A stretch of 64,000 nt of DNA from an uncultured Bacteroidota bacterium (lineage in GTDB: Bacteria > Bacteroidota > Bacteroidia > NS11-12g > UBA9320), in contig CAKZLB010000036.1 of assembly GCA_937124965.1 (NCBI GenBank), positions 124,001-188,000 of the forward strand. Direction: 5' to 3'. Made by a program: the position numbers and the translations under genes. Below are positions 18,922 through 27,312 of the stretch, in pieces. The notes under the pieces are model-generated. The model was given only the letters and a program-made list of their open reading frames with translations, searched no databases and was not told where the DNA came from. Within the stretch, counting starts at the first letter, position 1, and each line of letters starts with the position of its first letter.

Positions 18922-19941
18922 ATGTTTATGAATCGCTGCTTTGAATTGGCACAACTTGGTCGATCAACAGCACATCCAAATCCTATGGTGGGCTGTGTTA
19001 TTGTTTATGATGGCAAAATTATCGGCGAAGGATATCACACTGGATTTGGCAAACCTCATGCGGAAGTTGAAGCAATTCGTTCTGTAAACGATAAAAGTCT
19101 CCTTCAGCATTCCACTTTATACGTTAATCTTGAACCTTGTGCACATCATGGAAAAACACCTCCATGCGCAAATTTGATAATTGAAAACAAGATTCCAAAC
19201 GTCGTGATTTCAAACGTGGACCCGCACGAAAAGGTTGCAGGTAAAGGAATTAAACTTTTGGAAAGTGCTGGTATACAAGTTAAAACCGGCGTCTTAAGTG
19301 AAAAGGGCTCAAACCTAAACAAAAACTTTTTCACCTTTCATCAAAAAAAACGACCATACATCGTCTTAAAATGGGCTCAAACTTCTGATGGTTACATGGG
19401 GCGTTCTGCCGGTGACTCATCCATGAATAAGGCGATTAGCAATGACTTTTCAAACCAACTCGTTCATGAGTTACGAGCAAATTCTGATGCCATTTTGGTT
19501 GGCACAAACACGGCTATTGTAGACAATCCTGCTCTAACAACACGATTAGTTCCTGGAAGAAACCCATTGCGTGTTGCAATAGATTTACGGCGCCGTATTC
19601 CAAAATCACATAAGCTGTATGACGGTAGTGCATCAACATTAATTATTGGACCATCGCAAGAAGCTGTCAGCGCTGAATTTGCCAACCCACCAGCCAATGC
19701 AGATATTTGGCCATTTATCCTCGAAACACTTTTCGAGCGAAATGTGGTTCAGCTTTTAGTTGAAGGTGGTAATAACGTGTTAACGCAATTAATAGAGGCT
19801 AACTTGTGGGATGAAGCGATTATTATAACTGGTGACCAAAAGTGGAAAAACGGAATAAAAGCTCCTATACTATCCATAACCGAAGCCACAAGAACCTTTT
19901 CGTTATCTACCGATACCATTCACATAATAAACAATAAGTAG
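18922..19941 (+). CDS. ribD: Riboflavin biosynthesis bifunctional deaminase/reductase
   Basis: A 339-residue bifunctional RibD. The N-terminal deaminase has zinc ligands in HAEVEA and PCAHHGKTPPC. The C-terminal reductase (from about residue 150, RPYIVLKWAQTSDGYMG) reduces the ribosylamino product with NADPH. The start is placed at 18922 (MFMNRCFELA) rather than further upstream, because upstream codons fall inside the prmC start and do not match the family; 18928 is an alternative. The next gene starts 1 nt after the stop, with a GTG. Confidence 0.95.
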   Translation: MFMNRCFELAQLGRSTAHPNPMVGCVIVYDGKIIGEGYHTGFGKPHAEVEAIRSVNDKSLLQHSTLYVNLEPCAHHGKTPPCANLIIENKIPNVVISNVDPHEKVAGKGIKLLESAGIQVKTGVLSEKGSNLNKNFFTFHQKKRPYIVLKWAQTSDGYMGRSAGDSSMNKAISNDFSNQLVHELRANSDAILVGTNTAIVDNPALTTRLVPGRNPLRVAIDLRRRIPKSHKLYDGSASTLIIGPSQEAVSAEFANPPANADIWPFILETLFERNVVQLLVEGGNNVLTQLIEANLWDEAIIITGDQKWKNGIKAPILSITEATRTFSLSTDTIHIINNK

Positions 19942-19942
19942 C

Positions 19943-20812
19943 GTGTATTTAATACTGAGTATTCTTTCATCAACGGTCATAAACTTGGTTTTTCGCTACT
20001 TTCCAAAGTATCAAGTAGACAACCAACAAGCTATTGCCGTAAACTATTTTACCTGTGTAATCACTGGGCTTATTGCGTCGGGCTTAAGTCCGCAGTTGGC
20101 GTTCACTTATTATGAAACTTCATGGGGATTATACACCATTTTATTAGGTTTATTTTTCGTATCGGTTTTCTACGGAATGGCGGTCACGGCTCAAAAACTA
20201 GGGATTAGCGTTTCCGTTATTGCAGCTAAAATGGGAGTTATATTTCCATTGATTTACGCATTCTTTTTTCTCAATGAAGAGGTAAGGCCTTTACTACTAG
20301 TTGGCATTATATTAAGTGTTTTAAGCGTTTATTTTGTCAGCAAGAAGGACAAGATTAAAGACATTACACACACGAAATCGCTTCTAATCTTACTACCTAT
20401 CTTGGTATTGGTTGGCAGTGGCATTATTGATACATCACTCAAAGTTATCGAGCAACAATTGTCAGGTGTTTCAGCTGCTGCGCCTACAATTATGATATTT
20501 TCGGCAGCTGCAGTATTTGGAAGTATCGTAACTGTTTTTAGACTATCAAAAGGAAAAACTACCATTGCAAAAAAGAATATAATTGGAGGTATTATCTTGG
20601 GCATTCCCAACTATTTCAGCATCTATTTTTTGATCAAAGCACTACAATCAGATTTTTTTACAACGTCTCAAGTATATCCATTAAACAACATTGGTGTGGT
20701 TGTGGCTTCAACCGTTTTTTCAGTACTCATATTCAAAGAACACCTGAACAAACGTAATATTGTGGGTATTATCATGGCAATTGTAGCGATAGTTTTAATT
20801 AGTTTGCCTTAG
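19943..20812 (+). CDS. EamA/DMT-family transporter
   Basis: A 289-residue protein with about ten hydrophobic helices arranged as two EamA repeats, split near residue 140. Conserved-looking elements are YFTCVITGLIASG and, at the end of the second repeat, FSVLIFKEHLNKRNIVGI. The start is a GTG 1 nt after the ribD stop, and the stop overlaps the region of the yigZ start. Substrate unknown: members export amino acids, metabolites or drugs. Location after ribD does not by itself show a flavin substrate. Confidence 0.85.
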   Translation: MYLILSILSSTVINLVFRYFPKYQVDNQQAIAVNYFTCVITGLIASGLSPQLAFTYYETSWGLYTILLGLFFVSVFYGMAVTAQKLGISVSVIAAKMGVIFPLIYAFFFLNEEVRPLLLVGIILSVLSVYFVSKKDKIKDITHTKSLLILLPILVLVGSGIIDTSLKVIEQQLSGVSAAAPTIMIFSAAAVFGSIVTVFRLSKGKTTIAKKNIIGGIILGIPNYFSIYFLIKALQSDFFTTSQVYPLNNIGVVVASTVFSVLIFKEHLNKRNIVGIIMAIVAIVLISLP

Positions 20813-20814
20813 TG

Positions 20815-21432
20815 ATGGAAAGTCAGTTTTCATTTAAGTCGATTGACAAAACCTCAGAGTATCTGCATAAAGATAGAGGATCGAAGTTTTACGGGTATGC
20901 TTATCCGGTTTCTTCACTTACAGATGTTAAAGATTATTTAGATGCCCTCAAAGAGTTATATCCTGACGCCTCTCATATATGTTACGCATATATTCTTGGT
21001 ATTGAAGGTGAAGAATACAGGGCCAATGACGACGGAGAGCCGTCAAATTCAGCGGGACAACCAATTTTAAGAGAAATAAAATCAAAGGAAGTGACCTTTA
21101 CGTTGGTGGCAGTTGTACGATATTTCGGTGGAAAAAAACTTGGAGTAGCAGGTTTAATCGATGCGTATGGTACTGCAGCGCGGGAAGCATTAAACCTGAC
21201 TAACGTTAAAACGACTGTTTTACAGAAAACCTTATGGATTCGACACCTTGGGGCCAAAGATTTTCAGGTGTATGAATATGCGAATAGATTGGGCTACTCG
21301 ATTGTTGAAACACCCAATATTCCTGGAGGTTTTTTTAGAATACAAATTCCGTTTCCCGAAGTCGACGCTTTAATGAACGCGCTTGAATCCTTACCAAATT
21401 TTGATGTAACCGACAACAGTTCTAGCGTCTAA
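20815..21432 (+). CDS. YigZ/IMPACT family protein (UPF0029)
   Basis: A 205-residue protein. The start is the ATG at 20815; the GTG at 20812 overlaps the transporter stop. The family core is visible: DRGSKFYGYAYPV near the start, HICYAYILG, the DDGEPSNSAGQPIL motif and VVRYFGGKKLGVAGLIDAYG. This is the IMPACT N-terminal fold followed by a DUF1949-like ferredoxin-type domain (about residues 135-200). It may bind RNA or ribosomes, but the bacterial function is not settled. Last gene of the ribD-transporter-yigZ run, 17 nt before the peptidase. Confidence 0.93.
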   Translation: MESQFSFKSIDKTSEYLHKDRGSKFYGYAYPVSSLTDVKDYLDALKELYPDASHICYAYILGIEGEEYRANDDGEPSNSAGQPILREIKSKEVTFTLVAVVRYFGGKKLGVAGLIDAYGTAAREALNLTNVKTTVLQKTLWIRHLGAKDFQVYEYANRLGYSIVETPNIPGGFFRIQIPFPEVDALMNALESLPNFDVTDNSSSV

Positions 21433-21449
21433 AAACGTATCTTGCAACT

Positions 21450-23192
21450 ATGAAAAAATGTGCTGTTATTCTTTCATTTTTGTTAATTACATTTGGCAGT
21501 TTCGGTCAACTTGAGGGAATAACTCAAACACCAACTGAACCATTCCCACCTGCTACCATTACACGACCTAATGTTCAGTTAAAATCTTCCAAAGAGGTTC
21601 AAGAATACATCCAAAATACGAACCCTTTGTTTGCGAGTGATTTATATCAGCTAACACCACGTCGAACAAAAACAAGCCTCACTGGCAACCATTATACCTT
21701 TGATATTTCGTATGCGTCTGTTCCTGTATTTGGAGTACAGATAAAGGTACATACGACACAGAATGGTAACGTTATTTTGATTCAAGATAATTCATTAACT
21801 GTAGATGCACCAACGTCCACAAGTGAGTTTGGTCTAAAAGGAGACTATTGGATATTTATCAATAACCAATGGCACTTAGCTCAGTTAAAAATTTCTGATG
21901 TTGGTTCTTGCAAAAGGCAATTAGTATCGAATAATGAAGTTCTCTATGAGTATTCAACGAAGTTGAACTTTCAACAACCTGACACATTGGTTAAAGCACA
22001 CGTGTTTTTAGTAAACCCATTAAACACTGCGGAGCGCTCTTACGGCAGTCCATATATCGATTCGTCTGATTTAGATGTGCCAGAACTAAATGCTGAGCGC
22101 AAATGGGTTGACATGAAGGTTTTTTTTGAGAATGACACTTTTTGGTTGAAGTCAGAAAGATATTATTTTGGTGATGTGAGTGATCCTGTAAATCCCCAAA
22201 CGTTTTCTACGATTCCAGAATTTTCATTTTTAAGAAGCCAATACCAATTCGAAGACGTTAATGCCTTCTACCACATTACTGCAATAAGTAATTACGTTGA
22301 GCAACTTGGTTTTTCCAGTGCTCTACCAGACAGTTTGGTAATTGACGCTCATGCCTACAACGGTGGTGATCGTAGTTCATTTAATTACGATATTCCTGAT
22401 GGTTCCCCAAATCAACTTGAATTTGGAGAAGGTGGCGTTGATGATGCAGAAGATGGAGAAATTGTAGTTCACGAATATGGTCATTCTCTTTCATACGAAG
22501 CTGCTGAAGATTCGTACGCTGAAACACGTGATAGAGGTGCAATGGAAGAAGGAAACGCGGATTATATTTCAGCGTCTTACTCAAAGTTTTATTCGGACTT
22601 TGCTTGGGAAAAAATGTTTAATTGGGATGGGCATAACCCGTTCTTTCCTGGTATTACTATTGGGGCGCCTCTGAAATACCCTTCTGAAATGACAAACAAT
22701 ACCAACGCTGATCGTGAAATGTGGTCTACACCGTTAATGTGTTTGTACGATAAAATTGGACGAAGTGCCTGTGATTCTTTGTTTTTAGAACATCTATATT
22801 ACCAATACAAGTCCGCCACAATCCCTGATATGGCTAACGTTCTGTTGGTAGTTGACTCGTTAATGTTTTCAAAAAAATATGAACGCGATATTCGAAACTG
22901 TTTTGCAAAACATGAAATTTTAGCAAGCACACATCAAAGTATAGAATTCACGAAGTTATTCAACGCATACAATTCTACCGGATTTTCACAAGGTAATGGC
23001 AATGTAACGATTACAACCAAAACCAATCAAACATTTTCGTATTCTGTGTATGATGGCGTTGGACAAAAAATATCCTCTGGAGATAACATTTATTCTGCTG
23101 AACTCAACCCAAATTATGTAAATTCTGGTGTTTATATTGTGGAATTGTATGTAGACGGTGTATCTTCCTACCTAAAACTAATAAAGCATTAA
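21450..23192 (+). CDS. Secreted M36/gluzincin-type metallopeptidase with T9SS domain
   Basis: A 580-residue protein with a signal peptide (residues 1-20, ending GSFGQ) and an FTP-like propeptide (about residues 45-200). The zinc peptidase domain has HEYGH at residues 341-345 and the third ligand in EEGNADY (E367). The 22-residue distance and the D after the Glu fit the fungalysin/thermolysin-like clan. The C-terminal about 70 residues (SYSVYDGVGQKI to YLKLIKH) match a T9SS type A sorting domain, though the usual PNP start is missing. It should be secreted and self-activated by propeptide removal. The downstream pterin dehydratase overlaps by 1 nt (TAATG). Confidence 0.88.
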   Translation: MKKCAVILSFLLITFGSFGQLEGITQTPTEPFPPATITRPNVQLKSSKEVQEYIQNTNPLFASDLYQLTPRRTKTSLTGNHYTFDISYASVPVFGVQIKVHTTQNGNVILIQDNSLTVDAPTSTSEFGLKGDYWIFINNQWHLAQLKISDVGSCKRQLVSNNEVLYEYSTKLNFQQPDTLVKAHVFLVNPLNTAERSYGSPYIDSSDLDVPELNAERKWVDMKVFFENDTFWLKSERYYFGDVSDPVNPQTFSTIPEFSFLRSQYQFEDVNAFYHITAISNYVEQLGFSSALPDSLVIDAHAYNGGDRSSFNYDIPDGSPNQLEFGEGGVDDAEDGEIVVHEYGHSLSYEAAEDSYAETRDRGAMEEGNADYISASYSKFYSDFAWEKMFNWDGHNPFFPGITIGAPLKYPSEMTNNTNADREMWSTPLMCLYDKIGRSACDSLFLEHLYYQYKSATIPDMANVLLVVDSLMFSKKYERDIRNCFAKHEILASTHQSIEFTKLFNAYNSTGFSQGNGNVTITTKTNQTFSYSVYDGVGQKISSGDNIYSAELNPNYVNSGVYIVELYVDGVSSYLKLIKH

Positions 23193-23440
23193 TGAACAAC
23201 TGGAAAGAAGAAGACAACCAATTATCAAAAACCTTCAAATTCGATAATTTCTTGGATGCTACGCGCTGGATGTTTGATGTTTCCGAAGGTATTGAGGAGA
23301 TTAATCATCACCCAACGTGGTGCAATACATATAACAAAGTAGTAGTATCGTTAACCACCCATGACGCGGGGAATACGGTTACGGAAAAAGATCATCAATT
23401 AGCTGAATTATTGGATAAAGCTTACAACGATTTTAAGTAG
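23192..23440 (+). CDS. Pterin-4a-carbinolamine dehydratase
   Basis: An 82-residue protein of the PCD/DCoH family, which dehydrates 4a-hydroxytetrahydropterin after aromatic amino acid hydroxylation. The signature EINHHPTWCNTYNKV (two His and Pro) and the LTTHDAG-VTEKD end are present. It lacks about 15 N-terminal residues of longer bacterial forms but keeps the active-site histidines. Translationally coupled to the peptidase gene by TAATG. No aromatic hydroxylase is in the window, so its partner is elsewhere. Confidence 0.93.
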   Translation: MNNWKEEDNQLSKTFKFDNFLDATRWMFDVSEGIEEINHHPTWCNTYNKVVVSLTTHDAGNTVTEKDHQLAELLDKAYNDFK

Positions 23441-23457
23441 TTCCTACATTGCTATTT

Positions 23458-24762
23458 ATGAGTAATTCAATTACACTTTACTGCGAACGAATTACCCCTC
23501 GACTGCAATTTATAGCAGAGCTACTTATTACAGATTTAATAGGATTTCGATTGCAACTAATCGATAACATTGAGGATGAGAAGACTATCCACATCAACTA
23601 TTCTTACAATCCGGCGATTGGAGGTTACCAAATTCAACCAAATGGTTTATTAAAGGAAAATGGAATCAAACCTATTGCCACTCAATTAGGTTCTGAATGG
23701 CACGAAATTCCGACAATAACCCTCGACAACAGCAGTTTTGATATTTTCGCTTCGAGCTTTTATCTCACTTCTCGCTACGAAGAATACCTTCCTTACAATG
23801 CCGATACACATAATCGATTTACTGCGCCTGAAAGTTGCCTACATAAGCTAAATGTCTTAAAACGCCCTATTGTGAATGAGTGGGCGTTAGCTTTGCGAAT
23901 TGAACTTCTTACATTATTTCCAGGATTAAAAGGAAGCCCAAGAATATTTGAATATCAATCAACTATCGACATTGATCAAGCGTGGAAGTTTCGGTATAAA
24001 GGTTTCATTCGCACACTAGGAGGTTTTTCACGTGATATTATCAAACAAAATTGGCCTGATATTCATGAACGATTATCCGTTTTACTCAGAAAATCCGACG
24101 ATCCGTTTTTCAACTTTGACTACCAAGATGAAATACACAAATTAAACAACACCAATGTGACCTACTTTATTCAAATTGGTGACTTTGGTAGGTTTGATAA
24201 AAACACAAAGCACACTAACAATTCGTTTGGTCAGTTAATAAAGCGTCTGAACACCACATATCGGGTTGGAATTCATCCCTCCTACCAGTCAAACACTAAT
24301 GAACAATTAGTCCGGATAGAAAAACAGCGATTAGAAGACGTGGTCGACAAGCCAGTATTAGTTAGTCGCCAGCATTTTTTAATGCATCAAATGCCATCGA
24401 CGTATCAACATTTGGCTTCATTAGGAATTTGTGAAGAACATACAATGGGTTATTCTACCCATTTAGGGTTTAGAGCGGGTATTGCTGCACCATTTCATTT
24501 CTTTGACTTGGAAAAAAACTATAAAACGGATCTCGAACTCATTCCTTTCTGCTGTATGGACATAACTCCATTACATTACGAACAACTTACACCAGAAGAG
24601 GCAAAAAATGAACTAACGGATTTTATGAAATCGGTAAAAAAAGTAGGTGGGTTGTTTGTAAGTCTATGGCATAACGAATCACTCAGTGAATCAGGACGTT
24701 GGAAAGGTTGGAGAACTGTTTATGAGCATGTTATTCAAACAGGAAATCGTTTAGCAAAATGA
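23458..24762 (+). CDS. Polysaccharide deacetylase-like protein, DUF7033 type
   Basis: A 434-residue cytosolic-looking protein. I use the ATG at 23458 rather than the in-frame TTG at 23449. The first half (about residues 1-150) resembles the Bacteroidetes-specific domain preceding deacetylase-like modules, with YLTSRYEEYLPYNADTHNRF. The second half has deacetylase-like motifs: STIDIDQAW (metal Asp), RVGIHPSYQSN and RQHFLMHQMPSTYQHL. A WHNESLSE motif lies near the end. This layout suits modification of an envelope polysaccharide, but the substrate is not known. Its end overlaps the next frame by 4 nt (ATGA). Confidence 0.75.
   Translation: MSNSITLYCERITPRLQFIAELLITDLIGFRLQLIDNIEDEKTIHINYSYNPAIGGYQIQPNGLLKENGIKPIATQLGSEWHEIPTITLDNSSFDIFASSFYLTSRYEEYLPYNADTHNRFTAPESCLHKLNVLKRPIVNEWALALRIELLTLFPGLKGSPRIFEYQSTIDIDQAWKFRYKGFIRTLGGFSRDIIKQNWPDIHERLSVLLRKSDDPFFNFDYQDEIHKLNNTNVTYFIQIGDFGRFDKNTKHTNNSFGQLIKRLNTTYRVGIHPSYQSNTNEQLVRIEKQRLEDVVDKPVLVSRQHFLMHQMPSTYQHLASLGICEEHTMGYSTHLGFRAGIAAPFHFFDLEKNYKTDLELIPFCCMDITPLHYEQLTPEEAKNELTDFMKSVKKVGGLFVSLWHNESLSESGRWKGWRTVYEHVIQTGNRLAK
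24024..24039 (+). other. parS-like palindrome inside the deacetylase-like gene
   Basis: TTTTTCACGTGATATT shares the central TTTCACGTGA with the widespread parS consensus, 12 of 16 positions matching. It lies about 3.3 kb from parB. One site inside a coding region may be chance. Confidence 0.25.
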
Positions 24763-25156
24763 TACGTTTTACTTCTCGTCAGTACCGAAATAGAAGTTTG
24801 CAAATTCTACTTATCCTTTTAACAATTATTGTTGGTTTGATCTCGCGAACAACTTTTGTGTTACAGTACATTGGGCCTTGGTTAGGGGATGTTTTTTATG
24901 CGGTAATGGTGTATTTTGGATTTGGTTTTTTACTCATAAAAAGCCAATACTTTGGCTTGGCTTGATAACCGTAAGCTTTTGTTTCGCTGTAGAGTTTGGA
25001 CAAATGTTAAATCAGCCGTGGTTGGTGAATCTTCGTGAAACAACTTTAGGAGGATTAATTTTAGGAAGTAATTTTAAACTATTGGATATACTGATGTATG
25101 GTTCTGGAACAATAATTTGTATGATCTATGAAGCCTTGAACTTGAATAAACGTTAG
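24759..25156 (+). pseudogene. DUF2809-family membrane protein, frameshifted
   Basis: Two overlapping frames together make one DUF2809 protein of about 130 residues. The first (from ATG 24759) encodes helices through RTTFVLQYIGPWLGDVFYAV and FGFGFLLIK, then stops at 24963-24965. The other frame continues with KPILWLGLITVSFCFAVEFG, the family motif QMLNQPWLVNLRETTLGG, and ends NLNKR at 25156. The shift falls in the A5 run at 24938-24942; one extra A would restore the frame. It is a real indel, a sequencing error, or -1 slippage on the lysine codon. The gene overlaps the previous one by ATGA. Confidence 0.75.
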
Positions 25157-25176
25157 ATGAAACATTTACAATTTGG

Positions 25177-25184
25177 TAAATTTG
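25177..25184 (+). promoter_or_regulatory. -7 box before the conserved 133-residue protein
   Basis: TAAATTTG is a perfect TAnnTTTG box. It ends 15 nt before the ATG at 25200 and overlaps a TTG that could otherwise be read as an earlier start, which supports the ATG. Confidence 0.45.
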
Positions 25185-25199
25185 ACAAAACCTGTTCAA

Positions 25200-25601
25200 A
25201 TGGAAAAACGTACCAGAGACAATCCTTGGAAGCTCAAGACTCCCCCACTTTCATCGGATTATGAAATGTATATTGACGAAAAAGATGGTAAAGAAATTAT
25301 TGTTTGTGTTGTAGGCAAAACGGTTCTTCATTATGATTATCAGGCCATTAAAGACTTATACTCGATGTTAAAAGCTCACGGAGATTGGATGCTTTTAGGT
25401 AGTAAAGATGAAAAGGTAGACACCAAAGAAGGAACCGTTGAACATTGGGCACGCAGTGCAGATAATCCAATTGGAGGTTGGTACGGATTAAAGAAAAACT
25501 TTCGAGGCCGATTTGCAATGTACATGCCTCCATTAATGGAAGCACTTGGACTCGCTGAAGTCGAACATGAAAAACGCAACAATCGAATGCGAGCAATTTA
25601 G
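25200..25601 (+). CDS. Conserved protein of unknown function
   Basis: A 133-residue soluble protein starting MEKRTRDNPWKLKTPP. It has a strand-rich first half (YEMYIDEKDGKEIIVCVVG), a helix around KDLYSMLKAHGDWMLLG, then the motif WARSADNPIGGWYG. It ends with RGRFAMYMPPLMEALGLAEV and a basic tail. I recall near-identical proteins across bacteria, so this is an intact conserved family, but I know no function. The start was chosen at the ATG because the TTG at 25173 lies upstream of or in the promoter box. Confidence 0.8.
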   Translation: MEKRTRDNPWKLKTPPLSSDYEMYIDEKDGKEIIVCVVGKTVLHYDYQAIKDLYSMLKAHGDWMLLGSKDEKVDTKEGTVEHWARSADNPIGGWYGLKKNFRGRFAMYMPPLMEALGLAEVEHEKRNNRMRAI

Positions 25602-25694
25602 CCTGACTTAAAACAAATTGTCGCAGGTAGGGAATAACACATGATAAAAGCAAAATTAACAGCCGCCAATTTTTAGCTCTTCATTGTTAATTCT

Positions 25695-25715
25695 CAACTA
25701 TCAACTTTCAACTAA
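25695..25715 (+). repeat. CAACTWW heptamer tandem repeat
   Basis: Three adjacent 7-nt units, CAACTAT, CAACTTT and CAACTAA, sit at the 3' end of the dehydrogenase gene and overlap its stop region. Similar heptamer runs occur in intergenic regions of Bacteroidetes, as I recall. Confidence 0.5.
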
Positions 25716-26596
25716 AATGACTTACTCACCACCAATTCTTTGGTTCCATGAGTCCAATCGTAAAATCCTTCACCAGACTTAACACCTAGTTTTCCCGCAT
25801 TTACCATGTTAACCAGTAAAGGACATGGCGCATATTTAGGATTTCCAAAGCCGTCGTATAATACTTCCAAAATTGCTTTGCAAACATCTAGTCCTATAAA
25901 ATCTGCCAGCTGCAATGGTCCCATTGGATGCGCCATTCCAAGCTTCATTACTGTATCAATTTCATAAACTCCACCAACTCCCTCAAACAAGGTATAAATA
26001 GCTTCGTTGATCATCGGCATTAAAATTCTATTTGCAATAAAGCCTGGATAATCATTGGCCATGGCTGGAATCTTGCCAATTTTCTTAGACAATTCTTCAA
26101 TGGTTTTCGTCACCTCTTTTGACGTGCTGTAACCATTAATTATCTCAACCAACTTCATAACAGGTACTGGATTCATAAAATGCATTCCAATAACCTTTTC
26201 TGGTCTTCTTGTTGATGCAGCTAATTCTGTAATTGAAATTGAAGATGTATTTGTTGCTAGAATACAGTGCGCAGGCGCGGCCTCATCAATTTCATTAAAG
26301 ATTTTCTTCTTTAAGTCCAGTCGCTCTGTAGCTGCTTCAACAACTAAATCACATTCTGAAACTCCGTTTATTACGTTTGTAAACGTTGTGATACGTGATA
26401 AACTATCGGTTTTATCTTCTTCAGACAACCTTCCTTTCGCTATTTGACGATCAAAATTCTTTGCTATAGTTGCCAACGCTTTCTGCAATGCCTCTTCCTT
26501 GATATCGATAAGATTTACTTGATATCCGTTTTGAGCAAATACGTGAGCGATACCATTTCCCATAGTTCCAGATCCAATAACTCCAATAGTGTTCAT
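25712..26596 (-). CDS. 3-hydroxybutyryl-CoA/3-hydroxyacyl-CoA dehydrogenase
   Basis: A 294-residue NAD-dependent dehydrogenase that oxidises or reduces 3-hydroxyacyl-CoA. The Rossmann loop GVIGSGTMGNGIAH starts at residue 5. The catalytic His lies in GMHFMNPVPVMK (about residue 141) and the C-terminal dimer domain has NRILMPMINEAIY and KLGMAHPMGPLQLADFIGLD. Length and motifs match Hbd/FadB-type stand-alone enzymes. It has its own TAnnTTTG box and probably forms a separate unit from the par genes upstream. Confidence 0.95.
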   Translation of the reverse strand: MNTIGVIGSGTMGNGIAHVFAQNGYQVNLIDIKEEALQKALATIAKNFDRQIAKGRLSEEDKTDSLSRITTFTNVINGVSECDLVVEAATERLDLKKKIFNEIDEAAPAHCILATNTSSISITELAASTRRPEKVIGMHFMNPVPVMKLVEIINGYSTSKEVTKTIEELSKKIGKIPAMANDYPGFIANRILMPMINEAIYTLFEGVGGVYEIDTVMKLGMAHPMGPLQLADFIGLDVCKAILEVLYDGFGNPKYAPCPLLVNMVNAGKLGVKSGEGFYDWTHGTKELVVSKSF

Positions 26597-26612
26597 ACGA
26601 TTTTTTTTGCGG

Positions 26613-26620
26613 CAAATTTA
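26613..26620 (-). promoter_or_regulatory. -7 box for the 3-hydroxyacyl-CoA dehydrogenase
   Basis: On the minus strand this reads TAAATTTG, 16 nt before the ATG at 26596. No TTG is visible at the -33 spacing. Confidence 0.45.
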
Positions 26621-26681
26621 ACAATTACTCAATACCATTGACATGAAGTTTCTCAGGAAAGCCTGATGTTAAATCTGGCCG

Positions 26682-27260
26682 TTAGAATCGTAGACTAAAA
26701 CCGAACGACGGCATCAATCGATTATTTGCGACAAGGAAACCCGGATTGGGTTTAAAAGCTAAATCATCATTCACATCAAACTCACGTAAATGAGCGTCAA
26801 CATTCGCATCAATAATCTGAAGCGCATAGAGTAGTCCAGCGCCTAAACCAAGTCGATCTCTATTTTTTCTGTAATAGTCTCGCTCACTTCGAATTTTATC
26901 TGTGGGCAAACTAGGATAGTAATTTGCTTTACTTGACGTGGTATCTAGCACTGCGATTAACGAAGATTGATAACGCTTTAAACTGTCTGAATTAACCTTG
27001 ATTCCGTACCCTATTGCAAATGCGGCTCCGTATAACACGCCAACCTTCCAATATTTTTTATTGTAAATCTGTCCGAGTCCTGGAACAAAAGCAGACATAA
27101 TTGTTGCTTTCTTCGGACTGTGAACTTCGTTAGAATCTTTAATCGGAACTGGGTTGTATGTTTGATTGACAAGGGCGCACTCATTACGAAAACTAAATTG
27201 ACCGCTCGCAGAATGAGCTACTAGCATTAAAACAACCAAATACAGCCAATGAGTTTTCAT
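26682..27260 (-). CDS. DUF5683 membrane/secreted protein
   Basis: A 192-residue protein. The start is set at 27260 (MKTHWLYLVV), since the upstream ATG at 27275 falls within a promoter box. It has a signal peptide to about residue 21 (HSASGQ) and the DUF5683 core SAFVPGLGQIYNKKYWKVG. A helix (LYGAAFAIGYGI) follows, then an RDYYRKNRDRLGLG segment and an aromatic end FGFSLRF typical of outer-membrane strands. In Bacteroidetes this family often lies just after parB, as here. Envelope location inferred; function unknown. Confidence 0.88.
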   Translation of the reverse strand: MKTHWLYLVVLMLVAHSASGQFSFRNECALVNQTYNPVPIKDSNEVHSPKKATIMSAFVPGLGQIYNKKYWKVGVLYGAAFAIGYGIKVNSDSLKRYQSSLIAVLDTTSSKANYYPSLPTDKIRSERDYYRKNRDRLGLGAGLLYALQIIDANVDAHLREFDVNDDLAFKPNPGFLVANNRLMPSFGFSLRF

Positions 27261-27272
27261 ACAATTTGATTG

Positions 27273-27280
27273 CAAATTTA
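27273..27280 (-). promoter_or_regulatory. -7 box for the DUF5683 gene
   Basis: On the minus strand this reads TAAATTTG and ends 12 nt before the ATG at 27260. It suggests the gene has its own promoter in addition to any readthrough from parB. Confidence 0.4.
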
Positions 27281-27312
27281 GTTTAAATAGAATGTGGAGA
27301 TGTCGTTTTCGA

